Assembly (NCBI GenBank): GCA_902826635.1
Contig: CADEFQ010000009.1
Span: 34,657 to 98,656, forward strand
Direction: 5' to 3'
Length of the DNA stretch: 64,000 bases
From: an uncultured Pseudomonadota bacterium
GTDB taxonomy: Bacteria > Pseudomonadota > Gammaproteobacteria > Steroidobacterales > Steroidobacteraceae
This document shows, piece after piece, positions 49,530 through 58,654 of this stretch; the first letter of the stretch is position 1, and every line of letters begins with the position of its first letter. Position numbers and translations under genes: made by a program. The notes under the pieces were generated by a model. The model did no database searches. It was not told where the DNA came from and saw nothing but the letters and a program-made list of their open reading frames with translations.

Positions 49530-50294
49530 ATGTTCTACAAGCCCCTGGTGTCGATCACCGCCATCGCCCTGCTGGCGTGTGCCCTACCCGCCCCGGTTCG
49601 CGCCGAAGGCGGGCCCCGCAACCTGCTCATCACTTATCGGAGCACGCCCGCCAACCGGCCGGCATTCCGCGAATACCTGCAAGGTCCTGCGAGCACCCGG
49701 CTCGAAGCACTGAAGAAGGCGGGGAAGATTGAGGACTACCAGTTCCTCTTCAACTGGTACAACGACGCATTGACGTGGGATGCGATGGCTGTCATCCAGT
49801 TCAAGGATTACGCCGACGTCGCACACTGGAACAAGCTGGAACAGACCTCGCCCGGGGGTCTCGACGCGAGCGGCCTCGCCCTCGGCCAACCCGTCATCAC
49901 GGTCTCCGCCGACCTGCAGTGGGAGGCGGGTGACACCGTCGCCGCGGGCAGCGGGCGCGTCTTCTATCTCATCCCCTACGAATATCGTGATCGGGCGGAG
50001 TACACGCGGTACGTCGACGGCTACGTGCTCCCGCAGCTGAAAGGCTGGATGAAGGAAGGCATATTGTCGCGCTACCGCATCTTCATGAACCGCTACCCGG
50101 TGGGCGCATCCTGGGATGCCCTGTTCATGTACGAGTACAAGGACATCGAATCGTTCGGCGAGCGCGAGCCGGTGATCGCGAAAGTGCGGGGGCCGCTGCG
50201 CGAAGATCCGGAGTGGGTGGCGCTGAGCGCCATCAAGCAAGAGATCCGGAGCGAGAGCGAAAACGTCATCGCCGACGATCTGCCGGCCCGCTGA
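49530..50294 (+). CDS. Exported protein with two repeated ferredoxin-like (dimeric barrel type) units
   Basis: A 254-residue protein with a signal peptide (ALLACALPAPVRAEG). The mature part is an internal duplication. Unit 1 (about 30-110) has ITYRSTPANRPAFREYL then WYNDALTWDAMAVIQFKDY; unit 2 (about 148-225) has FYLIPYEYRDRAEYTRYV then YPVGASWDALFMYEYKDIES. Each looks like one half of an alpha/beta barrel as in ABM or EthD-like proteins, but exported. Function unknown. It is 14 bp after the serine hydrolase with its ribosome site on that stop. Confidence 0.75.
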   Translation: MFYKPLVSITAIALLACALPAPVRAEGGPRNLLITYRSTPANRPAFREYLQGPASTRLEALKKAGKIEDYQFLFNWYNDALTWDAMAVIQFKDYADVAHWNKLEQTSPGGLDASGLALGQPVITVSADLQWEAGDTVAAGSGRVFYLIPYEYRDRAEYTRYVDGYVLPQLKGWMKEGILSRYRIFMNRYPVGASWDALFMYEYKDIESFGEREPVIAKVRGPLREDPEWVALSAIKQEIRSESENVIADDLPAR

Positions 50295-50296
50295 CG

Positions 50297-51928
50297 ATGA
50301 TTCACGCTGTGCACGCGATATCCGGAATCCTGGTATTCGCGGCGGCCGCCACCCTTGCGGAAGTGGTGCCGGTCGAGCGCTTCCCTGCGCCCGATTGCGC
50401 GGCCCCCGTGGCGTACGACCGGGACATGACCCTGCCGGGCTATTGGATCGACAACCACCGGGGCGTACGGGTCTGCGTACCGTTCACCACGGTCGGCGCC
50501 CGCCCGCCGGCAGGCTACAGCGGCGACTTCTATGTCGACGAGTTCTCGGATGAGAAGCTGCGGGCACGCTGGCTCGCGTGCAAGGCGGACGCGGCGTGCG
50601 CGGCGCGCGTCAACCAGGTCGTGACTCGCCGCCTGCCGCCGAACCGCGAGCAGCGCATCACGGACCCACGCCATCGGTACCTGCTTGGCAAGGTTGCCGA
50701 GGCACCCAACTTCGATCTGCGCCTGATCCGCCGGCCGGGCTTCTTTGCACAGGCACCCTACCGGGAGCCGATCGCGGCCGCAGACAGCGTCACCCGCACC
50801 GTGGAGTTCACTGCGCCCGCGGAGGCCTACGAGCGAGCTCATGGGATGCAGCAATCCGTCAAGCTGCGCGGCTGGTACCTGCGCGGAAGCGGGGTCGCAG
50901 ACACCCGCGGCAAGCGCCGCCGCGCACTGATCGTGATGAGCGGTGGCGGTGGCGCGCGACTCACCGCGATCGACGATCCTTCGGACCCTCTCTACAGCGT
51001 GGATCCCGTCACGGGCAAGACTTCCATCAACTCGTTTCCCAATGCCACGACAGGATCGCCCGGGCAGGCTGACTGGCGCGCCATCATGGCGATGTACAAC
51101 GAGGCGGGCTTCGATGTGCTGGCCTACGATCGGCGCGGCGTCGGCGTATCGAGCGGCTACAGCGATACCAACACCCTGCAGCAGGGGCGAGACCTGCTTG
51201 CGGCGCTCGCCAGCTTGCGGTCGGGCGCTGACCTGCGCGTGCTGACGCCGAAAGGCGCTGTTTACAGCGGTGCGGCCGCTGCAAGGGCGCTGCGCGGCGG
51301 CGCGGGCGAGCTACCCACTCTGCTGCTCGGCAATTCGCGCGGCACCATGGTGAGCGGCTGGGCCATGACGATCAACTTCCACCGGGACTGCAGCTATGAC
51401 CAGCCCGAGATCGTCTGCAAGCCACCGCATCGCGATGACTCGATCAAGGGCGCCCTGCTGATGGCAGAATTCACGAGCGGCCCCGGCTTCGTGTCGTCGA
51501 CGCCCACGACCGAGGATGAAGGGCGCGGCCTCGGCAAGGATCGCGGCCTGTTCATCGGCGCAAGCCAGCTGGAGCACCACATCGTGTTCTTCCCCGGCTC
51601 CGCGATTCTCGCCGGAACGTACACATGGCCGGCCGCGTTCTTCGCGCGCGGGCTATGGGATTATGCAGCGAGCCTCGAGGGGACGATCGCATCCTATGAC
51701 CGCGTGCCCGGCCTCAAGGAACTCGTCGTCGTGCGCGGCCCGCATCCTTTTGAAACCTGGCCGGATGTAGAAAAGGAGCGCGTACGCGCGCGCATGCTGG
51801 CCTTCGCCCTCGCAGTGATACGCGGCGACAGTGAAGTGCCGGGCGCGCGCAAATGGACGACCATGAAAGAGCTGGTGGCGACGACAGACGATGTGTGGGA
51901 ACGCTCTTCGGCGCCGAAGTCGCCTTGA
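50297..51928 (+). CDS. Exported alpha/beta-hydrolase of unknown substrate
   Basis: A 543-residue protein with a signal peptide (ISGILVFAAAATLAE). An N-terminal domain of about 170 residues has paired cysteines (APDCAAPV, VRVCVPF, WLACKADAACAARV). The alpha/beta-hydrolase part shows the nucleophile elbow LLLGNSRGTMVSG, an oxyanion-type MSGGGGARL, YDRRGVGVSSGY and a late His in VRGPHPFETW. It starts 2 bp after the preceding gene. Esterase, lipase or thioesterase roles are possible. Confidence 0.8.
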   Translation: MIHAVHAISGILVFAAAATLAEVVPVERFPAPDCAAPVAYDRDMTLPGYWIDNHRGVRVCVPFTTVGARPPAGYSGDFYVDEFSDEKLRARWLACKADAACAARVNQVVTRRLPPNREQRITDPRHRYLLGKVAEAPNFDLRLIRRPGFFAQAPYREPIAAADSVTRTVEFTAPAEAYERAHGMQQSVKLRGWYLRGSGVADTRGKRRRALIVMSGGGGARLTAIDDPSDPLYSVDPVTGKTSINSFPNATTGSPGQADWRAIMAMYNEAGFDVLAYDRRGVGVSSGYSDTNTLQQGRDLLAALASLRSGADLRVLTPKGAVYSGAAAARALRGGAGELPTLLLGNSRGTMVSGWAMTINFHRDCSYDQPEIVCKPPHRDDSIKGALLMAEFTSGPGFVSSTPTTEDEGRGLGKDRGLFIGASQLEHHIVFFPGSAILAGTYTWPAAFFARGLWDYAASLEGTIASYDRVPGLKELVVVRGPHPFETWPDVEKERVRARMLAFALAVIRGDSEVPGARKWTTMKELVATTDDVWERSSAPKSP

Positions 51929-51944
51929 AACGAAACGAACGTAC

Positions 51945-52982
51945 CTAGTCGAGCCAGCGATCGAACCACGCGACGATGCGTCGCAATGCATCGTCGCGCT
52001 CCGGGGTGGCGCCTTTCATGAAGACATGCCCGCCCGGTGCATCGTCGTAGATCTTCGCCTCGTAGGTCTTGCCGTTGGCCTTCAGCGCATCGATCAGACG
52101 ACCAGTGTGGAGCGTGTGCGGCACGATCTTGTCGCCGGTGGTCGCCAACACCAGCACCGGCGCCTCGATCTTTTCGACGAAGTTGATCGGCGACACTTCG
52201 ATGTACGCGGGCAGATTCTCGTGCGGCAGCTTGCCCTTGAAACCGGGATTGGTCTCGGCGATTTCCTTGCGCCGATAGTCGGGCTTGTAGGACATGTAGG
52301 CCACGAAGTCGGTGAGCCCGACGATGTCCACGGCGGCCTTGAACTGCTTCGGCGCGCGTTCGATCGCGAGCAGCGTCACCATTCCGCCGCGGCTCTGGCC
52401 GAGGATACCGATACGTGCGGGATCAATATCGGGGCGGGTGACCGCGTAACGAGCGGCGGCAAGCACGTCCGCCACATCGGTGTTGCCGTAGTCGTTTTGG
52501 TAGAGGGCGTCACCGTAGCCGCGGCTGCCGCGATATTCCGGGAACAGCACGACGTAACCCGCCTCCACGACCGCCTCGATCAGCGGGAACCACGACGGCT
52601 CGAGGCGTTCATGGAAACCGCCGTGGACCATCACGACCGCAGGGCGCCGCGCGCCCGCCCCTGCCTTGACCGGCGTGAAGACGTGCGTCGGGATCAGTTC
52701 GCCATCGCTATTCACGAATTCCGTCGCAAGCCGGATCCGGTCGGCATAGTCCAGCCGGAACTGCGCCAGGATGGCGAGTTGCTGTGTGACGTAGATTTCC
52801 TGCTGGAGATGTTTCAGCAGTGCCGCGGAATCGTCCGTCCCCGTATTGGTGAAGCTGTCGAGCGCCCCTTCCCTCGTATCGGTACTGCGCTCGAAGGTAT
52901 TGGCCGCGCCGCGCCCGCCAGCCGCCCCGGTCGCGTCAGGTGGCGTGGCAAGCAGCCATAGCAATGCGACTGTGACGGTCAT
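51945..52982 (-). CDS. Exported S9-type alpha/beta-hydrolase (prolyl oligopeptidase-like catalytic domain)
   Basis: A 345-residue protein with a signal peptide (VTVALLWLLATPPDATGA). It carries the S9/acylaminoacyl-peptidase catalytic blocks: VVMVHGGFHE, PEYRGSRGYGDALY, Ser in GILGQSRGGMVTLL, Asp in ATTGDKIVPH and His in APGGHVFM. The beta-propeller of full S9 peptidases is absent, so it may be a small esterase or peptidase. ATG 52982 is taken; upstream frame lacks support. It ends 16 bp from the convergent hydrolase. Confidence 0.85.
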   Translation of the reverse strand: MTVTVALLWLLATPPDATGAAGGRGAANTFERSTDTREGALDSFTNTGTDDSAALLKHLQQEIYVTQQLAILAQFRLDYADRIRLATEFVNSDGELIPTHVFTPVKAGAGARRPAVVMVHGGFHERLEPSWFPLIEAVVEAGYVVLFPEYRGSRGYGDALYQNDYGNTDVADVLAAARYAVTRPDIDPARIGILGQSRGGMVTLLAIERAPKQFKAAVDIVGLTDFVAYMSYKPDYRRKEIAETNPGFKGKLPHENLPAYIEVSPINFVEKIEAPVLVLATTGDKIVPHTLHTGRLIDALKANGKTYEAKIYDDAPGGHVFMKGATPERDDALRRIVAWFDRWLD

Positions 52983-53067
52983 GCCTCTCACAATATTGCC
53001 ACCAACCTGTCGCGGCGCTGTCGCAACGGCGGGGCCGTCGTCGGCGTCGAATGAACGACGTCGTCGG

Positions 53068-54453
53068 TCAGCACTCCGGCACGTTGACCGCGAGCCCTCC
53101 CTGCGAGGTCTCCTTGTAGATCGTCGACATGTCGTGGCCCGTCTGACGCATGGTTGCGATGACCTGGTCGAGCGTGACCTTGTGGGAGCCATCCCCTCGC
53201 ATCGCGAGCCGCGCGGCGTTGATCGCCTTCACGGCCCCCATCGCATTGCGTTCAATGCACGGAATCTGCACCAGCCCGGCGACCGGGTCGCAGGTGAGGC
53301 CCAGGTTGTGTTCCATGCCGATCTCGGCGGCGTTTTCGACCTGTTCGTTCGTGCCGTGCAACGCCGCCACGAGGCCGGCCGCCGCCATCGAACACGCCAC
53401 GCCCACCTCGCCCATGCAGCCCATTTCGGCGCCCGAAATCGACGCGCCCTGCTTGAAGAGCATCGCGACACCGCCGGCCGTCAGGAGGAATCGCAGCACC
53501 CCCTCCTCGTTCGCCCCGCGCTCGAAACGCGTGTAGTAATGCAGCACGGAGGGCACGATGCCGGCGGCGCCATTCGTCGGCGCCGTGACGACGCGACCAC
53601 CGGCGGCATTCTCTTCGTTCACGGCGAGCGCCCAGGCATTGACCCAGTCCATCGCATCGAGCGGCCGATCGGATGCCGATTCGACCAGCATGCGATGCAG
53701 GCGAGGCGCACGGCGGCGTACCTTGAGCACGCCCGGCAGCACGCCCTGCTGCTGGAAACCACGCTCGATACAGGCCTGCATCACGCCCCAGATATTGAGC
53801 AACCCTGCGCGCACGCTGTCCTGCGAGCGCTCCGCAAGCTCGTTGGCAAGAAGCAGCTCGAAGATCTCGAGTCCGCTCGCGCGGCAGTGCCCCAGCAGTT
53901 CGGCGCTGGTCGCAAAGGGATACGGGATGGGCTTGTCGGCCGACGCCTTCTGGCTGTTCGCCGGAGCGGATACGGCCGTCGCGGCGCGCACGATGAACCC
54001 ACCCCCGACCGAGTAAACCTCTTCCACCCTGAGTACGTTTTCGGCTGCATCCAAAGCCGCGAAACGCATCCCATTCGGATGCGCCGGCAGCGACTCGTGC
54101 ATCAGGAAAAGGAGCTGCATCGGCTCGTCGAACGCGATTTCGTGCGTGCCCAGCAGGCGCAGGCGACCCTCCGCGCGAACGCGCGCGACGTCACGCTGCA
54201 TCTGGTCCGGATCGACGGTTGCCGGATCCGCCCCTTCGAGACCGGCGAGGATCGCGCGGTCGGTGCCGTGGCCTGCGCCGGTGAGCGCGAGGGAGCCGTA
54301 GAGGCGCGTGTAGACCGAGTGCGTGCGCTCGAGCAGGCCATCCCGCGCAAGGCCGAGCACGAACTCGCGCGCGGCGCGCATCGGGCCCATCGTGTGCGAA
54401 CTCGAAGGGCCGATGCCGATCTTGAAGATGTCGAATACGCTGAGTGCGCTCAT
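53068..54453 (-). CDS. sdaA: L-serine ammonia-lyase (iron-sulfur, single-chain)
   Basis: SdaA deaminates L-serine to pyruvate using a [4Fe-4S] cluster. The fused beta-alpha form of 461 residues is present, with [16 protein letters not shown] at the N-terminus and the cluster cysteines in [13 protein letters not shown] and [15 protein letters not shown]. The ATG overlaps the putA stop (ATGA), so proline and serine catabolism are co-expressed. Pyruvate formed could feed ppsA. Confidence 0.96.
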   Translation of the reverse strand: MSALSVFDIFKIGIGPSSSHTMGPMRAAREFVLGLARDGLLERTHSVYTRLYGSLALTGAGHGTDRAILAGLEGADPATVDPDQMQRDVARVRAEGRLRLLGTHEIAFDEPMQLLFLMHESLPAHPNGMRFAALDAAENVLRVEEVYSVGGGFIVRAATAVSAPANSQKASADKPIPYPFATSAELLGHCRASGLEIFELLLANELAERSQDSVRAGLLNIWGVMQACIERGFQQQGVLPGVLKVRRRAPRLHRMLVESASDRPLDAMDWVNAWALAVNEENAAGGRVVTAPTNGAAGIVPSVLHYYTRFERGANEEGVLRFLLTAGGVAMLFKQGASISGAEMGCMGEVGVACSMAAAGLVAALHGTNEQVENAAEIGMEHNLGLTCDPVAGLVQIPCIERNAMGAVKAINAARLAMRGDGSHKVTLDQVIATMRQTGHDMSTIYKETSQGGLAVNVPEC

Positions 54454-57400
54454 TGTTCTGTCAATGACAGCAGGGTCGCATTGCCTCCCACCGCCGCGGT
54501 GTTGACCGTGATGGTCTGCTCGGTGGCGAAGCGGTGCAAGTAATGCGGTCCGCCGGCTTTCGGCCCGGTGCCCGAGAGCCCGCAACCTCCAAAGGGTTGA
54601 ACGCCGACCACCGCCCCGATCATGTTGCGGTTGACGTAGACATTGCCGACGCGCGCGCGACGCGCGATGCGCTGCGCGAGGCTGTCGATGCGGGTCTGCA
54701 CGCCGAGCGTGAGCCCATAGCCGCGCGCATTGATCGCATCGACCACCTCATCGAGCTTCGCCGCCTCGTAGCGCACGACGTGCACGATCGGCCCGAACAC
54801 CTCGCGCTCGAGGTCTTCGATCCGGTCGATTTCGACCGCGAGCGGCGCAAACCAGCGACCCGCCGTCGCTGCACCACGCAGCGGAACGCGGTGCGACCAG
54901 CGCGCTTTCGCCGTCACCCGCTGCGCATGCTCCTCGAGCATCACGAGTGCGTCGCGATCGATCACGGGGCCGACGTCGGTGGCGAGCAGCGCAGGGTCGC
55001 CGATCACGAGTTCGTTCATGTAGCCCGCGAGGAGTTCCTGCACGCGCGACGCCACTTCCTCCTGGACGATCAACAGGCGCAGCGCCGAGCAGCGTTGCCC
55101 GGCACTGTTGAAACCCGACGCGACGGCGTCGAGCACGACCTGTTCCGCAAGGGCCGAGCTGTCGACGATCATGGCGTTCAGGCCGCCCGTTTCCGCGATC
55201 AGCGTGCCGATGGCGCCGGTTCGCGCCGCCATCGACCGCTCGATGAGGCGAGCCGTCTCGGTCGAGCCCGTGAAGCAGATGCCCGCCACGTCTTCGCTGC
55301 GCGACATCGCAGCGCCGACCACCGATCCCCGGCCGGGCAGAAAATGCAGCACCTCGCGCGGCACACCCGCGGCGTGCAGCAACTCGACCACGCGCGCCGC
55401 GCAGAGGGGCGTCTGCTCAGCGGGTTTCGCGAGCACCGCATTGCCGGCGGCGAGCGCCGCGGCGACCTGGCCGGCGAAAATCGCGACCGGGAAATTCCAC
55501 GGACTGATGCAACCGAACACACCGCGACCGCGCAGGCGGATGACATTGCGCTCACCAGTCGGGCCCGGGAGCAGTGTTTCGCCCTCGAACTCGGCGCGCG
55601 CCCGCAGCGCGTAGTAGCGCAGGAAATCCTCCGCCTCGCGTACCTCGGCGATGCCGTCCGGGATCGACTTGCCTGCCTCGCGTATGCAGCGCGCGACGAG
55701 ACTCGGCCGCTCGGCCGCAAGCAGGTCGGCCGCGCGTTCGAGCACGGCCGCGCGCGCCGCACCACCGAGTGAATCCCAGGCGGGCTGCGCCGCACGCGCA
55801 ATCGCCGCGGCGCGTGCCACGACTTCCCCGCTGACATTCGTCACGGCGCCGACGACTTCCCGTTCGTTCGCGGGATTGACGATCTCGTGCGTTTCGGCCA
55901 CCTGCACGGCGCCAACGGTCAGCGGCTCGGCGTGCCAATGCCCCGCTTGCTCGCGCGCGCACGCCGCATGCAGCGCAGCGACTTCAGCGCCGTCGGCAAG
56001 GTTGGCGCCGATCGAGTTGCGGCGTTCGGCGCCATAGAGATCGGGCGGCAGCGGGATGCGGGGATGCGCCACCTGGGTCGCGGCATCGACATCGGCGACC
56101 GGATCGGCCACCACCGATTCCGGTGGCAGGCTCGCGTCGACCAGGCGGTTGACGAACGAGGTATTGGCGCCGTTTTCAAGGAGCCGCCGCACGAGGTAGG
56201 GCAACAGGTCGGCGTGCGCACCCACCGGCGCGTAGACGCGGCAGGGGAAGTCGCCCCACTCGCCGCCGACCACGTGCGCGTACAGCTCCTCGCCCATGCC
56301 GTGCAGGCGCTGGAACTCGAACGGGACGCCCGCCGCGCTGAAGCATTCCGCGATATACGCCACCGTGTGTGCGTTATGCGTCGCGAGCTGCGAGTAGATC
56401 ACGCCCTTCGCGGACGCCATGCGCCGCGCGCAGGCGAGGTAAGCGACATCGGTGTTCGCCTTGCGCGTGTACACCGGATAGGACGGCAGGCCCCGTTCCT
56501 GGGCGCGTTTGACCTCGCTGTCCCAGTAAGCGCCCTTGACCAGGCGCACGCACAGTCGGCGATTGAGCGCGGCGGCACGATCGGCCAGCCAGGCGATCAC
56601 CTCCGGCGCGCGCTTCTGGTAGGCCTGGACTGCGAGTCCAAAGCCGCGATAGTCGCGCGTGACGTCGCTCGCGAGCACCTGGTCGATCAGCTCGAGCGAG
56701 ATCTCGAGGCGGTCGGCTTCCTCGGCGTCCACTGTGAGCCCGATTCCGGCGTCGCGCGCCTTGCGCGTGAGTTCGAGGAGTCGCGGACCGAGCTGCGCCA
56801 TCACGCGCTCGCGTTGCGCGTACTCGTAGCGCGGATGCAGCGCCGACAGCTTCACCGAAATGCTGTGGCGCTCGACCACGTCGCGCGCATCACCCGGCGG
56901 CACGGCGGCGCCGATCTCGCCGATGGCAACACAATACTTGTCGAAGTAGCGATCCGCATCGTCGGCGGTGAGCGCCGCTTCGCCCAGCATGTCGAACGAA
57001 TAGCGATAGGCACGCTCACGCTTGCCGGACGCGCGCGCGAGCGCCTCGGTGATGCTGCGCCCCATCACGAACTGGTGGCCGAGGATCTTCATCGACTGGC
57101 GCAAGGCGGCGCGCGCGACCGGCTCCCGGATACGGCTCGCGAGGCGGCCGAACCAGTTGCGCGCGGATCCGAGGGCGTCCGACTCGACCTGCACGACGCG
57201 TCCGGTCAGCATCAGCCCCCAGGTCGATGCGTTGACGAACAGCGACTCGCTGTCGCCCAGATGCTCCGCCCAGTCCCCGGCGCTGATCTTGTCGGCGATC
57301 AGGCGATCGGCCGTTTCAGCGTCGGGGATGCGCAGCAGCGCCTCCGCGAGGCACATCAGGATCACGCCTTCGCGCGACGCCAGGCTGTATTCGCGCAGGA

Positions 57401-57587
57401 ATGCGTCGAGCGAGCTGCCACTCCCCCGGTCGGCGCGCACGCGGGCGACGAGATCGAGCGCCCGCGCCTCAACCCGCGCCCGCGCCGAAGGGTCGAGGCG
57501 CGCACGATCGGCGAGCCCCCGCACGATAGGCTCCTCGGGAGCGAGCCACGTGGAGTTGATTGCCGCCGCGATACCCGATACCCGCAT
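54450..57587 (-). CDS. putA: Bifunctional proline dehydrogenase/glutamate-semialdehyde dehydrogenase (no DNA-binding domain)
   Basis: PutA oxidises proline to glutamate in two steps. From ATG 57587 it has 1045 residues: an FAD-dependent PRODH barrel (about 1-430; [15 protein letters not shown] and [13 protein letters not shown]) and an NAD-dependent aldehyde dehydrogenase (about 480-1000; [14 protein letters not shown], catalytic Glu in AETGGLN, catalytic Cys in [11 protein letters not shown]). The N-terminal ribbon-helix-helix of trifunctional PutA is absent, so it cannot repress itself. The upstream in-frame extension to 57797 is pseudogene sequence. Confidence 0.95.
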   Translation of the reverse strand: MRVSGIAAAINSTWLAPEEPIVRGLADRARLDPSARARVEARALDLVARVRADRGSGSSLDAFLREYSLASREGVILMCLAEALLRIPDAETADRLIADKISAGDWAEHLGDSESLFVNASTWGLMLTGRVVQVESDALGSARNWFGRLASRIREPVARAALRQSMKILGHQFVMGRSITEALARASGKRERAYRYSFDMLGEAALTADDADRYFDKYCVAIGEIGAAVPPGDARDVVERHSISVKLSALHPRYEYAQRERVMAQLGPRLLELTRKARDAGIGLTVDAEEADRLEISLELIDQVLASDVTRDYRGFGLAVQAYQKRAPEVIAWLADRAAALNRRLCVRLVKGAYWDSEVKRAQERGLPSYPVYTRKANTDVAYLACARRMASAKGVIYSQLATHNAHTVAYIAECFSAAGVPFEFQRLHGMGEELYAHVVGGEWGDFPCRVYAPVGAHADLLPYLVRRLLENGANTSFVNRLVDASLPPESVVADPVADVDAATQVAHPRIPLPPDLYGAERRNSIGANLADGAEVAALHAACAREQAGHWHAEPLTVGAVQVAETHEIVNPANEREVVGAVTNVSGEVVARAAAIARAAQPAWDSLGGAARAAVLERAADLLAAERPSLVARCIREAGKSIPDGIAEVREAEDFLRYYALRARAEFEGETLLPGPTGERNVIRLRGRGVFGCISPWNFPVAIFAGQVAAALAAGNAVLAKPAEQTPLCAARVVELLHAAGVPREVLHFLPGRGSVVGAAMSRSEDVAGICFTGSTETARLIERSMAARTGAIGTLIAETGGLNAMIVDSSALAEQVVLDAVASGFNSAGQRCSALRLLIVQEEVASRVQELLAGYMNELVIGDPALLATDVGPVIDRDALVMLEEHAQRVTAKARWSHRVPLRGAATAGRWFAPLAVEIDRIEDLEREVFGPIVHVVRYEAAKLDEVVDAINARGYGLTLGVQTRIDSLAQRIARRARVGNVYVNRNMIGAVVGVQPFGGCGLSGTGPKAGGPHYLHRFATEQTITVNTAAVGGNATLLSLTEQ

Positions 57588-57610
57588 GTGTGCGTCCTTG
57601 AGGAGCGTGA

Positions 57611-57834
57611 GAAGGAATAGGAGAGGTTCACCGTCATCAGCTTGTCGGTGAGCTTCGTATTCGCCGTGAACTGTCGCTGGAACCCGCCTGGCCGTAGAAC
57701 TTCGTGCGCTCCCGGTCGATGAAACGGTAGCCGAGACCGGTCGTGAGTGACGCCTGGTAGTCGAAGCCGCTGAATTCATCGCGCTCGTTCGCCGCAACGA
57801 GCGACGACACCGCCAGTGTGACTGTCCGGCGCAT
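57611..57834 (-). pseudogene. Remnant of a DUF481 outer-membrane protein gene
   Basis: Minus-strand reading from ATG 57834 gives a signal-like start fused to LVAANERDEFSGFDYQASL and GLGYRFIDRERTKFYGQAG, the signature of DUF481 barrels. The frame then diverges; in another frame downstream QFTANTKLTDKLMTVNLSYS matches the C-terminal strand of DUF481 proteins. A full gene has about 250-300 codons; only about 75 remain, implying at least two internal deletions and a frameshift. It lies directly upstream of putA and may supply part of its promoter region. Confidence 0.75.
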
Positions 57835-57869
57835 CCAGTCCCCTTCCGAAAAACGTCAAGTATAAGCGA

Positions 57870-58634
57870 TCAGGCGGCCGCCTCGTGGCGCAGGTGGTCG
57901 GCGCCTGCGCGACCGAGATAGCGTTCGATCACGCCACGGGACGCGTACAGCAGCGGGATCAGCGCGACGGCCGCCGCCATCTTGTAGCCGTAGTTCACGG
58001 TGCCAACCGCGAGGAATTGCCCGACCGGCCACCGCTGCGGACCGAGCACGAAGGCGATGTACAGCACGATGTAGCTGTCGATCAGCTGTGAAACGGCCGT
58101 CGACGCCGTCGCGCGCAGCCACACGTAACGCTCCCCCGTGTGCCTGCGAATGCGGTGAAACACGAACACATCGATCAACTGGCCGACCATGAAGGCGACC
58201 AGCGATCCGCCGATCGTCCACATGCCCTGGCCGAAGATCAGCGCGAAGGCGCGCTGCACGTCCGGTACGCCGAGCGCGGCATTGGCATCGACCCAGAATC
58301 CGGCCGGCGCAAGCGCGATGACGGCATACGCGGCGATGAATGCATAGCCAATGCAGCCGACCGCAAGCCACGAAATGAAACGCACGCCGCGCACGCCGTA
58401 GTACTCGTTGACGACGTCCGTCATGATGAAAACGAACGGCCACAGCAGCACCCCCGACGTGAAGTTGAGCGTGCCGCCGACCCCGAACAGTTGCCAGTGA
58501 ACCGGTGCGGCACCCAGCGTCGCTTCGAGCGAGAAGATCTTCACGCCGACGAACTCGGCGAGGATCGCGTTCACGATGAAGAAGGCCGTGAGGACGATGA
58601 AGAGGCGATTGCCGCGTTGCTCGGTCGTGCGCAT
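57870..58634 (-). CDS. yhhQ: Queuosine precursor transporter (YhhQ/VUT family)
   Basis: A 254-residue membrane protein with six or more helices, importing queuosine precursors such as preQ0 or preQ1. The family blocks are LTAFFIVNAILAEFVGVKIF, FIMTDVVNEYYGVRGVRF and FMVGQLIDVFVFHRIRR with SQLIDSYIVLYIAF. It is divergent from kbl with only 20 bp between the ATG codons; a TATACT hexamer ends 7 bases before this start. Confidence 0.92.
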   Translation of the reverse strand: MRTTEQRGNRLFIVLTAFFIVNAILAEFVGVKIFSLEATLGAAPVHWQLFGVGGTLNFTSGVLLWPFVFIMTDVVNEYYGVRGVRFISWLAVGCIGYAFIAAYAVIALAPAGFWVDANAALGVPDVQRAFALIFGQGMWTIGGSLVAFMVGQLIDVFVFHRIRRHTGERYVWLRATASTAVSQLIDSYIVLYIAFVLGPQRWPVGQFLAVGTVNYGYKMAAAVALIPLLYASRGVIERYLGRAGADHLRHEAAA

Positions 58635-58641
58635 CGCGGCC

Positions 58642-58649
58642 AGTATAAT
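58642..58649. promoter_or_regulatory. Overlapping divergent -10 elements (yhhQ and kbl)
   Basis: AGTATAAT contains TATAAT for kbl on the plus strand (58644-58649, 5 bases before ATG 58655) and TATACT for yhhQ on the minus strand (58647-58642, 7 bases before ATG 58634). Both mRNAs would be leaderless and only one polymerase could open the site at a time. Confidence 0.6.
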
Positions 58650-58654
58650 GGGCC

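Noticed and set aside
55887..57620. 577-codon plus-strand frame opposite putA
   Set aside because: His/Arg-rich antisense shadow of the PRODH domain.
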